The notes beneath the pieces were generated by a model. The model was given only the letters and a program-made list of their open reading frames with translations. It did no database searches and was not told where the DNA came from. This document shows positions 7,672 through 16,021 of a stretch of DNA of 64,000 nt, piece after piece. Numbering within the stretch: the first letter of the stretch is position 1; each line of letters starts with the position of its first letter. The stretch is from Heyndrickxia shackletonii. GTDB taxonomy: Bacteria; Bacillota; Bacilli; Bacillales; Bacillaceae_C. The translations under genes and the position numbers were made by a program. The DNA lies in contig NZ_LJJC01000004.1 of assembly GCF_001420715.1 (NCBI RefSeq), positions 773,734 to 837,733 on the forward strand, read 5' to 3'.

Positions 7672-8397
7672 TTATTGTTTAAGTTTATGTATTTCACGGC
7701 CCATAGATTCCAGAATATAGACAACAGGTACTTGTGTAGTAATATTTGCTCCTTCATTAAATTCCTCGGTTACAAAATAGGGAATATTAATATCGGAGAT
7801 TTTTGCAATGGTAGAAAGTTTATTGTTGGTAATACTAATAATTTTACTTCCCTTTTGTTTAAGTTGGTTAAGATGTGTCACTGTAAAACTGTTTTCTCCT
7901 GATACAGACAATGCAATGGTGACACTATTAAACATAAGTTTAGATTGAATAGGAAAGAGAGGATCTTTAATATACATCGAAAATTTCCCTAAGCTAGAAA
8001 AATACCTTGCTCCATATTCCGCGAGAATACCAGAACTGCCGATTCCAATAAAAATGACATTATCTGCTTTGGCAACCTGAATTGCCGCATCCTTAATTTT
8101 TTCGTTTATATCCCCTTTTAAGGTCCGCTCAAAGAATTCAACGAGTGAATGTTGAGCACTTTTTATTATCTGCTTTTTATTCTCGCCCAAATGCATTTTC
8201 AGTTTTATTTTAAATTCAGAAAAACCTTCGCAATTTACTTTTTTACAAAAACGTAATATTGTTGCTGTCGATACATGGGTCTCATCTGCTAATTCACGAA
8301 TTCGCATATAAGCTACTTTATCGCTGTTTTGACAAATAAAATGGTATATTGAAGTTTCTAACTCATTGAAAGAACTAATCACTTCGCTTGAAAACAT
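7672..8397 (-). CDS. MurR/RpiR family transcriptional regulator
   Basis: A 241-residue protein with an N-terminal RpiR helix-turn-helix (about residues 15-75; LADETHVSTATILRFCKKVNCEGFSEFK is split across the recognition helix) and a C-terminal SIS sugar-phosphate-binding domain (about 105-230; ADNVIFIGIGSSGILAEYG, IALSVSGENSFT, GSKIISITNN). Such proteins repress genes for sugar or amino-sugar metabolism and sense a phosphosugar. It is divergent from a HAD phosphatase gene, with a GTTACA-N4-TGTAAC dyad between them, so the HAD gene is the obvious target. Confidence 0.85.
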   Translation of the reverse strand: MFSSEVISSFNELETSIYHFICQNSDKVAYMRIRELADETHVSTATILRFCKKVNCEGFSEFKIKLKMHLGENKKQIIKSAQHSLVEFFERTLKGDINEKIKDAAIQVAKADNVIFIGIGSSGILAEYGARYFSSLGKFSMYIKDPLFPIQSKLMFNSVTIALSVSGENSFTVTHLNQLKQKGSKIISITNNKLSTIAKISDINIPYFVTEEFNEGANITTQVPVVYILESMGREIHKLKQ

Positions 8398-8470
8398 AGT
8401 ATGTCCATTCTCCTTGTATCTAGAAGATTAGTAACCTCATTTTAACACAATTCACACTAAGTTACATGCC

Positions 8471-8486
8471 GTTACATTTTTGTAAC
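8471..8486. promoter_or_regulatory. candidate RpiR operator
   Basis: GTTACA TTTT TGTAAC is a perfect dyad in the divergent intergenic region. A further GTTACA half-site lies 10 bp upstream at 8461. Confidence 0.55.
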
Positions 8487-8602
8487 AGGTGACTTCCTTT
8501 GGTATTAAAAACAGGATGCTCTAAGAGTATTTTCCGACTTTCCTAATCCAGTTATAGTATAGATAATCGTTATAGATTTTTTAACATTGGGGGGAGAATC
8601 TC

Positions 8603-9400
8603 ATGATTAAATTAGTGTTAACGGATATGGACGGAACTTTCTTGAATAACAGCGGTGACTTTAATAGGGATTTGTACAAGGAAGTTAAAAAGATAATGAC
8701 TGAAAAAGGAGTTGCTTTTGCTCCAGTTACTGGCAAGCAATGTGAACGAGTAGAAGAGTTATTTGGTGACGATGCCAATGATTTATGGATTTTAGGTGAT
8801 AGTGCAGCTCGAATCAAGCATAACGGAGAATTCGTCTATGAATCTCTGCTAAGTAATAAGTTAGGACTGGAAATTATCCGTTTACTTGAGGAAATAAGCT
8901 TGGAACATACTATTATTGCATGTACTAGAAATGGTGCAGTAATAAAAGATACTATCCCTCAAGAGGAAGCAGCTATTGTCAGGATGTCTTATGCTCAAGT
9001 AAGGCAAGTTTCTGATTTTAATGAAATAGTAGATGACTTTGTTAAGATTACTATTCATGATCCTTCGTTTCATTGTTTTGAAACCAGAGAAAAATTATCT
9101 CCGTTTTTTGAATCCGCTTATATTGTTGCTTCGGATGCTGCTTGGATCGATATAGCGAATGTCAATGTTCATAAAGGTACTACGGTTGAACACCTACAGC
9201 GTTTATTAAATATTACTTCTGAGGAAACAATGGTATTCGGTGATGGCTATAACGATTTAGAGCTAATGGCTTGCGGTAAATTCAGTTTTGCTGTCCGAAA
9301 TGCAGTGCAAGAATTAAAAGATGCAGCAAATTTTATTACCCGTTCAAATGAGGAAGACGCTGTATTAAAAACGATTATTAGTATGTTATCACTACAATAA
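8603..9400 (+). CDS. HAD-IIB (Cof-like) phosphatase
   Basis: A 265-residue HAD hydrolase. Motif I is DMDGTF (D8, D10), motif III lysine is in NVHKGTTVEHL, and motif IV is GDGYNDLEL. The cap is inserted between motifs II and III, as in Cof-type sugar-phosphate or nucleotide phosphatases. It starts at ATG 8603 behind GGGGGGAG. The divergent RpiR/SIS regulator suggests a phosphosugar substrate; the sequence does not identify it. Confidence 0.85.
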   Translation: MIKLVLTDMDGTFLNNSGDFNRDLYKEVKKIMTEKGVAFAPVTGKQCERVEELFGDDANDLWILGDSAARIKHNGEFVYESLLSNKLGLEIIRLLEEISLEHTIIACTRNGAVIKDTIPQEEAAIVRMSYAQVRQVSDFNEIVDDFVKITIHDPSFHCFETREKLSPFFESAYIVASDAAWIDIANVNVHKGTTVEHLQRLLNITSEETMVFGDGYNDLELMACGKFSFAVRNAVQELKDAANFITRSNEEDAVLKTIISMLSLQ

Positions 9401-9420
9401 AGTGATCATGAGTGGGGGGA

Positions 9421-9714
9421 TCGGCAAGAGCCATTTTCTTTGGAAAACAAGGTGAGCTTAGGGAACGAACCATACAGCATCAATTGCAAAGGGCCAGTGC
9501 CTTAAACATTATCAATAATGCCATCAGTATATGGAATACCTTACATCTAACAAAGGCAGTTGAATATCAAAAACAGGCTGGTAGTTTTAATGAAGAATTA
9601 TTGCACCATATGTCGCCTCTAGGTTGGGAACATATTAATTTGCTAGGAGAATACCATTTTAATCCCGAGAAAATAGTCTCATTAGATTCTTTAAGACCAT
9701 TGAAATTTTCTTAA
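9421..9714 (+). pseudogene. Tn3-family transposase (TnpA) C-terminal fragment
   Basis: SARAIFFGKQGELRER, QLQRASALNIINNAIS and SPLGWEHINLLGEY are hallmarks of the last 100 residues of Tn3-family transposases, which are normally near 980 residues. Everything upstream is missing, so this is a relic. Its stop lies 37 bp before a Tn3-type inverted repeat, the normal arrangement of tnpA at a transposon end. Confidence 0.8.
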
Positions 9715-9750
9715 CGTTGTTAAAAAAGGGGGAATCGTCCCGAAAATGTG

Positions 9751-9788
9751 CTTAGCGTTGTAAATCCGCATTTTCCTGACGGTACCCC
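9751..9788 (-). repeat. Tn3-family 38-bp inverted repeat (right end)
   Basis: Read inward on the minus strand it starts GGGGTACCGTCAGG and ends ACAACGCTAAG, the layout of Tn3-family ends. Its partner in inverse orientation may be the diverged copy at 5514-5550. Confidence 0.75.
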
Positions 9789-9805
9789 TATAGGAGTTTT
9801 TTTAT

Positions 9806-9991
9806 TTGATTCATTATCGAAGGATATTGGAAATACATCATGACAACATCAGTCTGAGAGGCATCGCCGCAAGTACGGGTAACTTTCGCCCAAAGGTAAC
9901 AGAGGTCATTGAGAAAGCTAATGTGAAGGGTTTAGAGTGTCCCTTGGAGGATGAAATGACGGATAAATGGATTGAAGAATTTCTCTTTCCA
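9806..9991 (+). pseudogene. IS21-family IstA transposase, N-terminal fragment
   Basis: MIHYRRILEIHHDNISLRGI, then AASTGNFRPKVTEVIEKA and WIEEFLFP, match the first 60 residues of IS21-type IstA. This is the helix-turn-helix region. The frame is cut at about 9991, where DNA of a different gene begins. It would have used TTG 9806. Non-functional. Confidence 0.7.
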
Positions 9992-10258
9992 GTAATGAGA
10001 ATGGCAGTACTGCCAATGAACACATCAGCCAAGATAAGTGCAGTACGCGGCCGTAATCTCTGAAGCATGAGAAGAATTAGACCTAGTACAGCATAAAGTC
10101 TTAAGATATCGCCATGAAAAAAGTAAAGCATGCACGGTTCCAAGAATAAATAGTCCGATCATCCTGCGAATAATACATGGGGCGAACCGCACCCCTCTAC
10201 GAACCATTGATTCCATCTGCAGCGGGAAGCTGTATCCAAACAAAAACGAAAATAGCAG
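9992..10258 (-). pseudogene. DUF418/YeiB-type membrane protein fragment, frameshifted
   Basis: On the minus strand FGYSFPLQMESMVRR, RMIGLFILGTVHALLF and, in another frame, HGDILRLYAVLGLILL are consecutive parts of the N-terminal half of DUF418/YeiB membrane proteins. The frame changes near 10120 and the gene is truncated by the IS21 relic at about 9991. There is no complete reading frame. This marks an old insertion or deletion site. Confidence 0.6.
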
Positions 10259-10542
10259 TTAAAATTTAGTATTGATAAACAATGTCTAAATCCAAGTTTT
10301 GGCATGATAGTCCAGTTGTGAAAGCAGGGTTTTCTACTCCAAAAAACGAATAAACCGAGGCAAATAGACTCATATTGACTTACTAGTATCCCAAACAGTG
10401 CTAAATCACTAACTGCATCGATATCAATTGGAAAAAAATTTCAAGTAAACATTGGAATCTGACCCGGTAAAAAAATCAAAAAGTGAACCGCTTCTCGGTG
10501 TTCAACTTTATTTAAAGTGGATATGAAGAGAGGAAGGGTTAG

Positions 10543-11775
10543 ATGAAGGATACTGGCTATAAAGAATTGCTTAAATATCATAATTATTTATTTGTATTGG
10601 TTCTAAACATGTTGTCGGGATTTGGTTTCGTTATATTTCAAGTTGTACTTTATTGGCTAGCATATAAAATGTCAGATTCGACTTTACAAGCTGCCATTGT
10701 CGTTCAAAGTAGTGCGGTTCCGTATTTATTGTTTGGTCTCATTGGGGGTGTGTATGCGGATAACTGGAACAAGAAAAAAATCATTATTTGGAATCAAGTT
10801 GGCACTGGATTCATTTTATTTACCATTCTTATTTCTTATATGCTTCATATTGAATCTATTTGGTATATAGCAGTAGCATCGTTTCTAATCGTTGCGTTTC
10901 GCTGCTTCTACAGCCCTGCGATCAGAAGTCTTGTATCAATCACACTGCCAGAGTCGTTATGGCTAAAAGGGAATTCTATTTTTCAATTAATTCTTCAGTT
11001 ATCAAGGTCGCTAGCCCCTGTTATTGGGGGTATTTTAATAGCATCTTTTTCAATGGAATGGATATTTTTTTTCATTTGCATTTTATCTCTCATCCCACTC
11101 GTATTTGTGATATCTTTGAAAGTAGAGCGGGAGAAAAACTCTAAAAAAATTCGTGTTTTAAAGGAATTGCAAGAGATGTTCACGTTATTACAGACAAAAA
11201 GAATGATGTTTCTGTCTATTGTCTCATTTGGCGTTGTATTGCTATTTTTTACTGGTATGGAACGTCTCGGACTCCCTATTATTTCCGACCAACAGTGGCA
11301 AATGGGAGCGAAAGGATTTTCGTTGATTCTGACACTTTTTGCGGCTGGAAATGCAACTGGAGCTATTCTATTAGGAAAATTGGAAATAAAATCGAATTAT
11401 CCGCAATTTATCATGGTTGGTTGCATCCTATGGGGATTTGGCTTAATGGGTGTCGGACTTTCACCAACCATTTTGATTGCAGCAATTATCGCATTATTCA
11501 CTGGAGTAGCGGAAGCCTTTATAGACCTTCCCATGGTGTTAATGATTCAGAAATATACACCCGAAGAACAGCTGGGAAAAGTGTTTAGTGCATTATCAAC
11601 AATCGCTTTTATTGGCGAAGCGGGAGCTAGCTTATTGGCAGCGTTTATGATTGATTGGACGGGAATTCATTTTAGTTTTGTAATCATGGCTATTTCGATA
11701 TTGCTCATATGCAGCCTTTCTCTATTTTTTATGCTCATTATTCGAAAGGAGAAAGTAGAAGAAAAACATGAATGA
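10543..11775 (+). CDS. MFS transporter (MFS_3/EntS-like)
   Basis: A 410-residue protein with about 12 membrane helices. The motif-A loop between TM2 and TM3 is GLIGGVYADNWNKKKIIIWN. The proline- and glycine-rich fifth helix region (LAPVIGGILIASFS) fits drug/siderophore-type exporters related to EntS and MefA. It starts at ATG 10543 with AGAGGAAGGG. Its end overlaps the start of a MocR-type regulator by 8 bp, so the pair is translationally coupled and the regulator may control the exporter. Substrate unknown. Confidence 0.8.
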   Translation: MKDTGYKELLKYHNYLFVLVLNMLSGFGFVIFQVVLYWLAYKMSDSTLQAAIVVQSSAVPYLLFGLIGGVYADNWNKKKIIIWNQVGTGFILFTILISYMLHIESIWYIAVASFLIVAFRCFYSPAIRSLVSITLPESLWLKGNSIFQLILQLSRSLAPVIGGILIASFSMEWIFFFICILSLIPLVFVISLKVEREKNSKKIRVLKELQEMFTLLQTKRMMFLSIVSFGVVLLFFTGMERLGLPIISDQQWQMGAKGFSLILTLFAAGNATGAILLGKLEIKSNYPQFIMVGCILWGFGLMGVGLSPTILIAAIIALFTGVAEAFIDLPMVLMIQKYTPEEQLGKVFSALSTIAFIGEAGASLLAAFMIDWTGIHFSFVIMAISILLICSLSLFFMLIIRKEKVEEKHE

Positions 11776-13177
11776 GTTGTTCATAACTATAAATCGTAAT
11801 TCTCGAGAGCCTTTATACGTTCAAATTTATAAAGGCATCAAAAAAGAAATTATAGAAGGAAACATACTAACGAATACGTCACTGCCTTCTATTAGAAAAA
11901 TGTCAGAGCAATTGCAGGTTAATAAGACCACACTTGAAGCAGCGTATGACCAGCTTATTATAGAAGGGTTAATTGAAAGCAAGCCACGAAGCGGACATTA
12001 CGTCAAAGAGATAGATATAGGGTATTTTAATACACATGAAGGCAATGAAGTCTTAACAGTAGAAAAAAAGGTTGAGAGTAATTATAAATATGATTTTAAT
12101 ATAGATCATGTCGATGTAGAAAATTTTCCAATATCAACGTGGAAAAGACTAACAAATGAAGTCTTGAGTTATGGAACCAATCATATTTTTAATACAGGAA
12201 ATTCACAAGGTGAGCTTGGGTTAAGAAGGGAAATTACATCGTATGTCAGGAATTCAAGAGGGGTTCGTTGTTCTGAGGAGCAAATTATTATTGGGTCACA
12301 TTCGCAAATTTTACTTTGGATGATTTGCAATCTTATTGGTCTTCGCGGAAAGACGGTTGCAGTTGGCGAGCCAGGATATCCTCACGCTACCAATATCTTT
12401 GAAAGCTTTGAATGCAACATTGCACCTGCTGTCATTGAAGGTGATGGGATGAATGAAGAAGATTTGAAAAGGTCAGGAGCAAGTCTTGTATTCACTTCGC
12501 CTTCTTTTCAATTCCCGTTTGGCAACATTATGAAAATTCAAAAGCGGATTCATTTACTTAAATGGGCAGTTCAGCACAACGCTTATATCGTTGAAGACGA
12601 TTACTTGTCAGAGTATCGGTACTCAGGCGAGTTAATCCCTTCTTTGCAAAATTTGGATCAACACGAACGTGTCATTTATATGGGCACCTTCCATGGCACA
12701 ATACTGCCAGCCATAAATATAGGTTATATCGTTTTGCCAAAGCATTTACTTGCAAAATATCATCATAGTCAATTTGAATTACAGCAAACAACATCGAGAA
12801 TCGCACAAAAAACACTTGAATTATTCATGAGGGACGGGCATTGGGAACAGCATCGATTCCGGATGAAAGAAATATATAAGAAAAAATACAAAGTTACCTT
12901 AAAAGCGATTAAAAAGTGTTTCAAAGAAAAAGCGATCGTGCTAAAAGGCCAAACGGGTCTACATATTGTGATGCAGGTAATCATAAATCAAAGTGAGCAA
13001 GTTTTACTTCAAAAGGCAAGGGATGCGAACATTCACCTAGATAGCTTAAGTGATTATTGGTACAGAAAAGAGAACAACCCATTTAAGCATCCCGTCTTTT
13101 TAATTGGTTTTGGAGGAATGTCGATTGATCAAATCGAAAAGGGGATCTCGGTTCTTTACAACACCTGGTTCAATTAG
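11768..13177 (+). CDS. MocR/PdxR-type GntR regulator with a degenerate aminotransferase domain
   Basis: A 469-residue fusion. The GntR winged helix spans residues 1-80 (PLYVQIYKGIKKEIIEGNIL and LPSIRKMSEQLQVNKTTLEA). A class-I aminotransferase-like domain (residues 110-465) has HSQILLWMICNL, FTSPSFQFPFGN and VEDDYLSEYRYSGE. In this family the PLP lysine lies in 'GTFSK'; here the motif reads MGTFHGTILPAINIGY, so Ser-Lys is replaced by His-Gly and the usual Arg after 'PA' by Asn. It therefore probably cannot form the PLP aldimine. It is coupled to the upstream MFS gene. It may be ligand-independent or sense another molecule. Confidence 0.85.
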   Translation: MNELFITINRNSREPLYVQIYKGIKKEIIEGNILTNTSLPSIRKMSEQLQVNKTTLEAAYDQLIIEGLIESKPRSGHYVKEIDIGYFNTHEGNEVLTVEKKVESNYKYDFNIDHVDVENFPISTWKRLTNEVLSYGTNHIFNTGNSQGELGLRREITSYVRNSRGVRCSEEQIIIGSHSQILLWMICNLIGLRGKTVAVGEPGYPHATNIFESFECNIAPAVIEGDGMNEEDLKRSGASLVFTSPSFQFPFGNIMKIQKRIHLLKWAVQHNAYIVEDDYLSEYRYSGELIPSLQNLDQHERVIYMGTFHGTILPAINIGYIVLPKHLLAKYHHSQFELQQTTSRIAQKTLELFMRDGHWEQHRFRMKEIYKKKYKVTLKAIKKCFKEKAIVLKGQTGLHIVMQVIINQSEQVLLQKARDANIHLDSLSDYWYRKENNPFKHPVFLIGFGGMSIDQIEKGISVLYNTWFN

Positions 13178-13278
13178 AAAGGGTGCCTGTCACTCCTCGA
13201 ATTTTCTTGTTTCACAAGATTGTTCCACAGATTGGGGTCCCGTTTTAAAAAAATCGTACGCTAAGTACCTGATCTCAT

Positions 13279-13327
13279 AAAAAAGTCGATTTCCTTTACG
13301 TTCAGGATCAATCGACTTTTATTTTTT
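13279..13327. terminator. bidirectional terminator
   Basis: AAAAAGTCGATT pairs with AATCGACTTTTT across an 18-base loop, with A- and T-tracts on both sides. It separates the convergent MocR genes. GGTGCCTGTCAC, a sequence common in Bacillus intergenic repeats, lies upstream at about 13183. Confidence 0.7.
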
Positions 13328-13868
13328 AAGTATTACCCTTATTTATTGCTTGAAACAGTCTAGTTATACCTTCTTCAATTTCGTCATTGTTTAGATGTCC
13401 ATAACCCAAAATAATTTGATTAGGATATTTTCCCTTTTCAATTGCATGTTCTTCAACTGGATAAATTTTAACTCCAAATTGTTCAATTTCTTCAAGTAAT
13501 TCTTTTGAAAAATGTTGTGCCTTAAATTCAACCATGAGGTGTAAGCCTGTGGAGTCACCCAAAATATTAATCTTATTCGAAAATGTTGTTTTTAAACAAT
13601 TGATAAGAAAATCTCTCCGGCATTTATAAGTCTTCTTCATTCTTGAAATATGCCGTTTCAAATGGCCTTCCTTTATAAAACGTGCAAGGATAAGCTGATC
13701 TAAAGAAGGCGTATGCAGATCCGAAAACCATTTTAGCTTCCGGCACTGTTCAATGAGCTGTATAGGTAGAATCAAATATCCCATTCTGAGAGCGGGTGAT
13801 AAGATTTTGCTGAATGAACCAATGGATAATACACGTTCAGGGTCCAATCCCTGTAATGAAATTTCTCA
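13326..13868 (-). pseudogene. MocR/PdxR-type regulator, 3' remnant
   Basis: Only the last 175 or so residues of a MocR aminotransferase-like domain remain. The frame reads SLQGLDPERVLSIGSFSK at the start and continues LSPALRMGYLILP, LARFIKEGHLKRHISRM and ILGYGHLNNDEIEEGI. The PLP lysine (SFSK) is intact here, unlike in the convergent neighbour. An in-frame TGA near 13866 and loss of the GntR and N-terminal aminotransferase parts make it non-functional. TTG 13847 could start a peptide but has no clear ribosome binding site. Confidence 0.75.
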
Positions 13869-13951
13869 AGATGAACCAATCATTTCCGAAATAGTCTTGT
13901 AAAGTATTATTGGAAAAAAGAGCGTTTAATAAAAACAAAAAGGAGTAAGTT

Positions 13952-14224
13952 ATGTGCCGAAACATTCGAACATTATTTAATTTTGACCCACCAGCTACCG
14001 ATGAAGAGATTCGCGCAGCATCTCTTCAGTATGTAAGAAAGATAACGGGTTATAACAAGCCCTCAAAGGCGAACGAGGAGGCGTTTAATCGTGCAGTTAA
14101 TGAGATTGCAATGGTTAGTAGAGATCTATTGAACTCACTGGTAACCAATACCGAGCCACGCAATCGTGAGGTCGAAGCTGAGCGTGCTGGTATCAGAGCA
14201 GCTAAAAGGTATGGAACAAATTAG
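13952..14224 (+). CDS. DUF2277 family protein
   Basis: A 90-residue protein that begins MCRNIRTLFNFDPPATDEEI and contains ASLQYVRKITGYNKPSKANE and FNRAVNEIAMVSRDLL, the full signature of DUF2277. The family is widespread in bacteria, about this length, helical and cytosolic, with no known role. It starts at ATG 13952 behind AAAGGAG and is alone. Confidence 0.9.
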   Translation: MCRNIRTLFNFDPPATDEEIRAASLQYVRKITGYNKPSKANEEAFNRAVNEIAMVSRDLLNSLVTNTEPRNREVEAERAGIRAAKRYGTN

Positions 14225-14300
14225 AGGACTAAAGAATAGAAAAAGGGAAAGCTTTTTTGAATTTTTCATTATCCCGCAATCGGGCGATTTTCTTTAGTAA

Positions 14301-14345
14301 GAAGCCCCTCTTTAGCAAAACTAGCTAATTCGGAGGGGCTTTTCA
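14301..14345 (+). terminator. Rho-independent terminator
   Basis: AGCCCCTC (14303-14310) pairs with GAGGGGCT (14333-14340), followed by TTTTCATTTTT. Confidence 0.8.
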
Positions 14346-14450
14346 TTTTTAGAAAATTGATTAGTCTTTAAAGATGAATTTTTATTAAAAGCCAACAAGA
14401 AAATCATGATAATGATACAAGTTGTACCAATCCATTGGAAAATTTGATTG

Positions 14451-14500
14451 TTGACTTAATAAATACTCCAGTGATATATTGTGTATATACGATATGCACA
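14451..14500 (+). promoter_or_regulatory. promoter and GntR-type operator of the ABC operon
   Basis: TTGACT (14451-14456) and TATATT (14475-14480), spacer 18. Immediately downstream, 14480-14500 is a near-perfect dyad with arms TGTGTATAT and ATATGCACA. That is the style of operator bound by YtrA-subfamily GntR repressors, and such a repressor is the third gene of this operon. Confidence 0.65.
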
Positions 14501-14520
14501 ATTTGATAAGGAGGTTCTGC

Positions 14521-15375
14521 ATGCTGGCATTAGACGTTAGAAATTTAAATAAGAAATATCCTAATTTCGAGTTAAAGGATGTATCATTTCAACTGGAAAA
14601 GGGTTATATAATGGGCTTTATCGGTGCCAATGGCGCGGGAAAAACAACCACCATTAAATCGATTTTGAACATGCTTCATCTTGATAGCGGTGAGGTACGG
14701 ATTTTGGGTAAAAATATTGTTGAACATGAGATTGAATTGAAACAGGAAATTGGTTACGCGTTTGGCGATATTGACTTTTATACTCGCAGCAAAATAAAGA
14801 CATTGACCAATGTGATTAAGAAGTTCTACAAAAATTGGGATGATGATACCTATTACAACTATTTACGAAAGTTCAAATTGGATGAAAGCAAAAAAATCAT
14901 TGAATTATCGACGGGAATGAAGGTGAAGTATAGTTTGGCCATAGCCTTATCTCATGGGGCGAAGGTTCTTATCCTTGACGAACCGACAAGTGGACTTGAT
15001 CCGGTTGCAAGAGATAATCTACTGGATATCTTTCAAGATCTTGTATCAAATGGTGAAATCAGTATTCTTTTCTCCACTCACATTACATCCGACTTGGAAA
15101 AATGTGCAGACTTTATTACCTTTATAGAAAATGGCCAGATTGTCCATAGCTCTGAAAAAGAAGAATTTATGGAATCGTACCTCCTACTGAACGGTAGCAA
15201 AAGTCAGTTGAATGAGGTGAAAGAGCAGCTTATTTCTTATAAAGTAAATTCGTTCGGCTTTACGGGACTGATCCATTCCCATGACTTCGACCCTTCTCTG
15301 GATATTAAAGCAACAACGCCAAGTCTTGAGGAAATCATGATTTACTTCGCTAAAAAGGAGGATATGAATGTATAA
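14521..15375 (+). CDS. ABC transporter ATP-binding protein
   Basis: A 284-residue ATPase. Walker A is GANGAGKTT (about residues 38-46), the Q-loop region is IGYAFGDIDFYTRS, the signature is the variant LSTGMKVK, Walker B is VLILDEPTSGLDP, and the switch His is in FSTHITSD. The signature lacks the usual SGGQ and fits the YtrB/BcrA-type exporter ATPases of Firmicutes. ATG 14521 follows GGAGG; an earlier in-frame start at 14479 is inside the operator. It overlaps the permease gene by 8 bp and is encoded with a GntR regulator. Confidence 0.9.
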   Translation: MLALDVRNLNKKYPNFELKDVSFQLEKGYIMGFIGANGAGKTTTIKSILNMLHLDSGEVRILGKNIVEHEIELKQEIGYAFGDIDFYTRSKIKTLTNVIKKFYKNWDDDTYYNYLRKFKLDESKKIIELSTGMKVKYSLAIALSHGAKVLILDEPTSGLDPVARDNLLDIFQDLVSNGEISILFSTHITSDLEKCADFITFIENGQIVHSSEKEEFMESYLLLNGSKSQLNEVKEQLISYKVNSFGFTGLIHSHDFDPSLDIKATTPSLEEIMIYFAKKEDMNV

Positions 15376-16021
15376 CTTAGTGATGAAAGATTTAAAAATA
15401 GGCGTACATCCCATGTTTTTTTTATTCCCTTTAGTGATGGGTGCTTTAATGCTTATTCCCGATTGGATATATTTTATCGTCCCTATGTATTTTTATTGGG
15501 TCACGATACCGAATGTGTTTGGCGCATATAAAGCTCAGAACGATTTGATATTCACCACTATGATGCCTGTAACGAAGAAAGACATTGTGAAGGCTAGGGT
15601 CACTGTTATTGTCATCCTGGAATTATTGCATATTGTGATTGCCATGATCTATGGTATGATAACAATTCGCTTATACTCCAATATGCACTACCATTTCTTT
15701 GCGCCTCACATGGGTTTTTGGGGATTAGTTTTCATTATGTTAGCAATCTTCAACATCCTCTTTATATCCATGTATTATAAGACTGCATATACATTTGGGA
15801 AAGCAACGCTTGTATCGATAACAGCCGCTATGCTTTTTGCTGTAGCTGCACAATGGCTCGGAATCCAGAATTCTTTTGTATCCAACATTTTCAATGGCAG
15901 CGGTGCTGACAATGTGATGCTTCAAACATCCATAATGATTGTAGGAATCTTGATATTTATTGTCTTCACAGTAATTGGTTATCAAATTGCGGTCAAACGA
16001 TTCCTCAAAGTGGAGATATAA
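15368..16021 (+). CDS. ABC-2 type transporter permease
   Basis: A 217-residue integral membrane protein with about six helices (residues 15-30, 33-50, 75-97, 112-130, 143-162, 187-208). The loop AQNDLIFTTMMPVTKKDIVKAR, written here across helices 2-3, is typical of ABC-2 permeases of the YtrC/BcrB kind ('..lPvsr..iv..r'). It overlaps the ATPase gene by 8 bp and shares the stop/start bases TAATG with the regulator gene. Together the three form a self-regulated exporter operon whose substrate (often a peptide antibiotic in relatives) is unknown. Confidence 0.85.
   Translation: MYNLVMKDLKIGVHPMFFLFPLVMGALMLIPDWIYFIVPMYFYWVTIPNVFGAYKAQNDLIFTTMMPVTKKDIVKARVTVIVILELLHIVIAMIYGMITIRLYSNMHYHFFAPHMGFWGLVFIMLAIFNILFISMYYKTAYTFGKATLVSITAAMLFAVAAQWLGIQNSFVSNIFNGSGADNVMLQTSIMIVGILIFIVFTVIGYQIAVKRFLKVEI

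Noticed and set aside
13181-13195. GGTGCCTGTCAC motif, with a related GTGTCAGGCAC near 38090, as a regulatory site
   Set aside because: These look like degenerate copies of dispersed intergenic Bacillus repeats, too short here to define an element.
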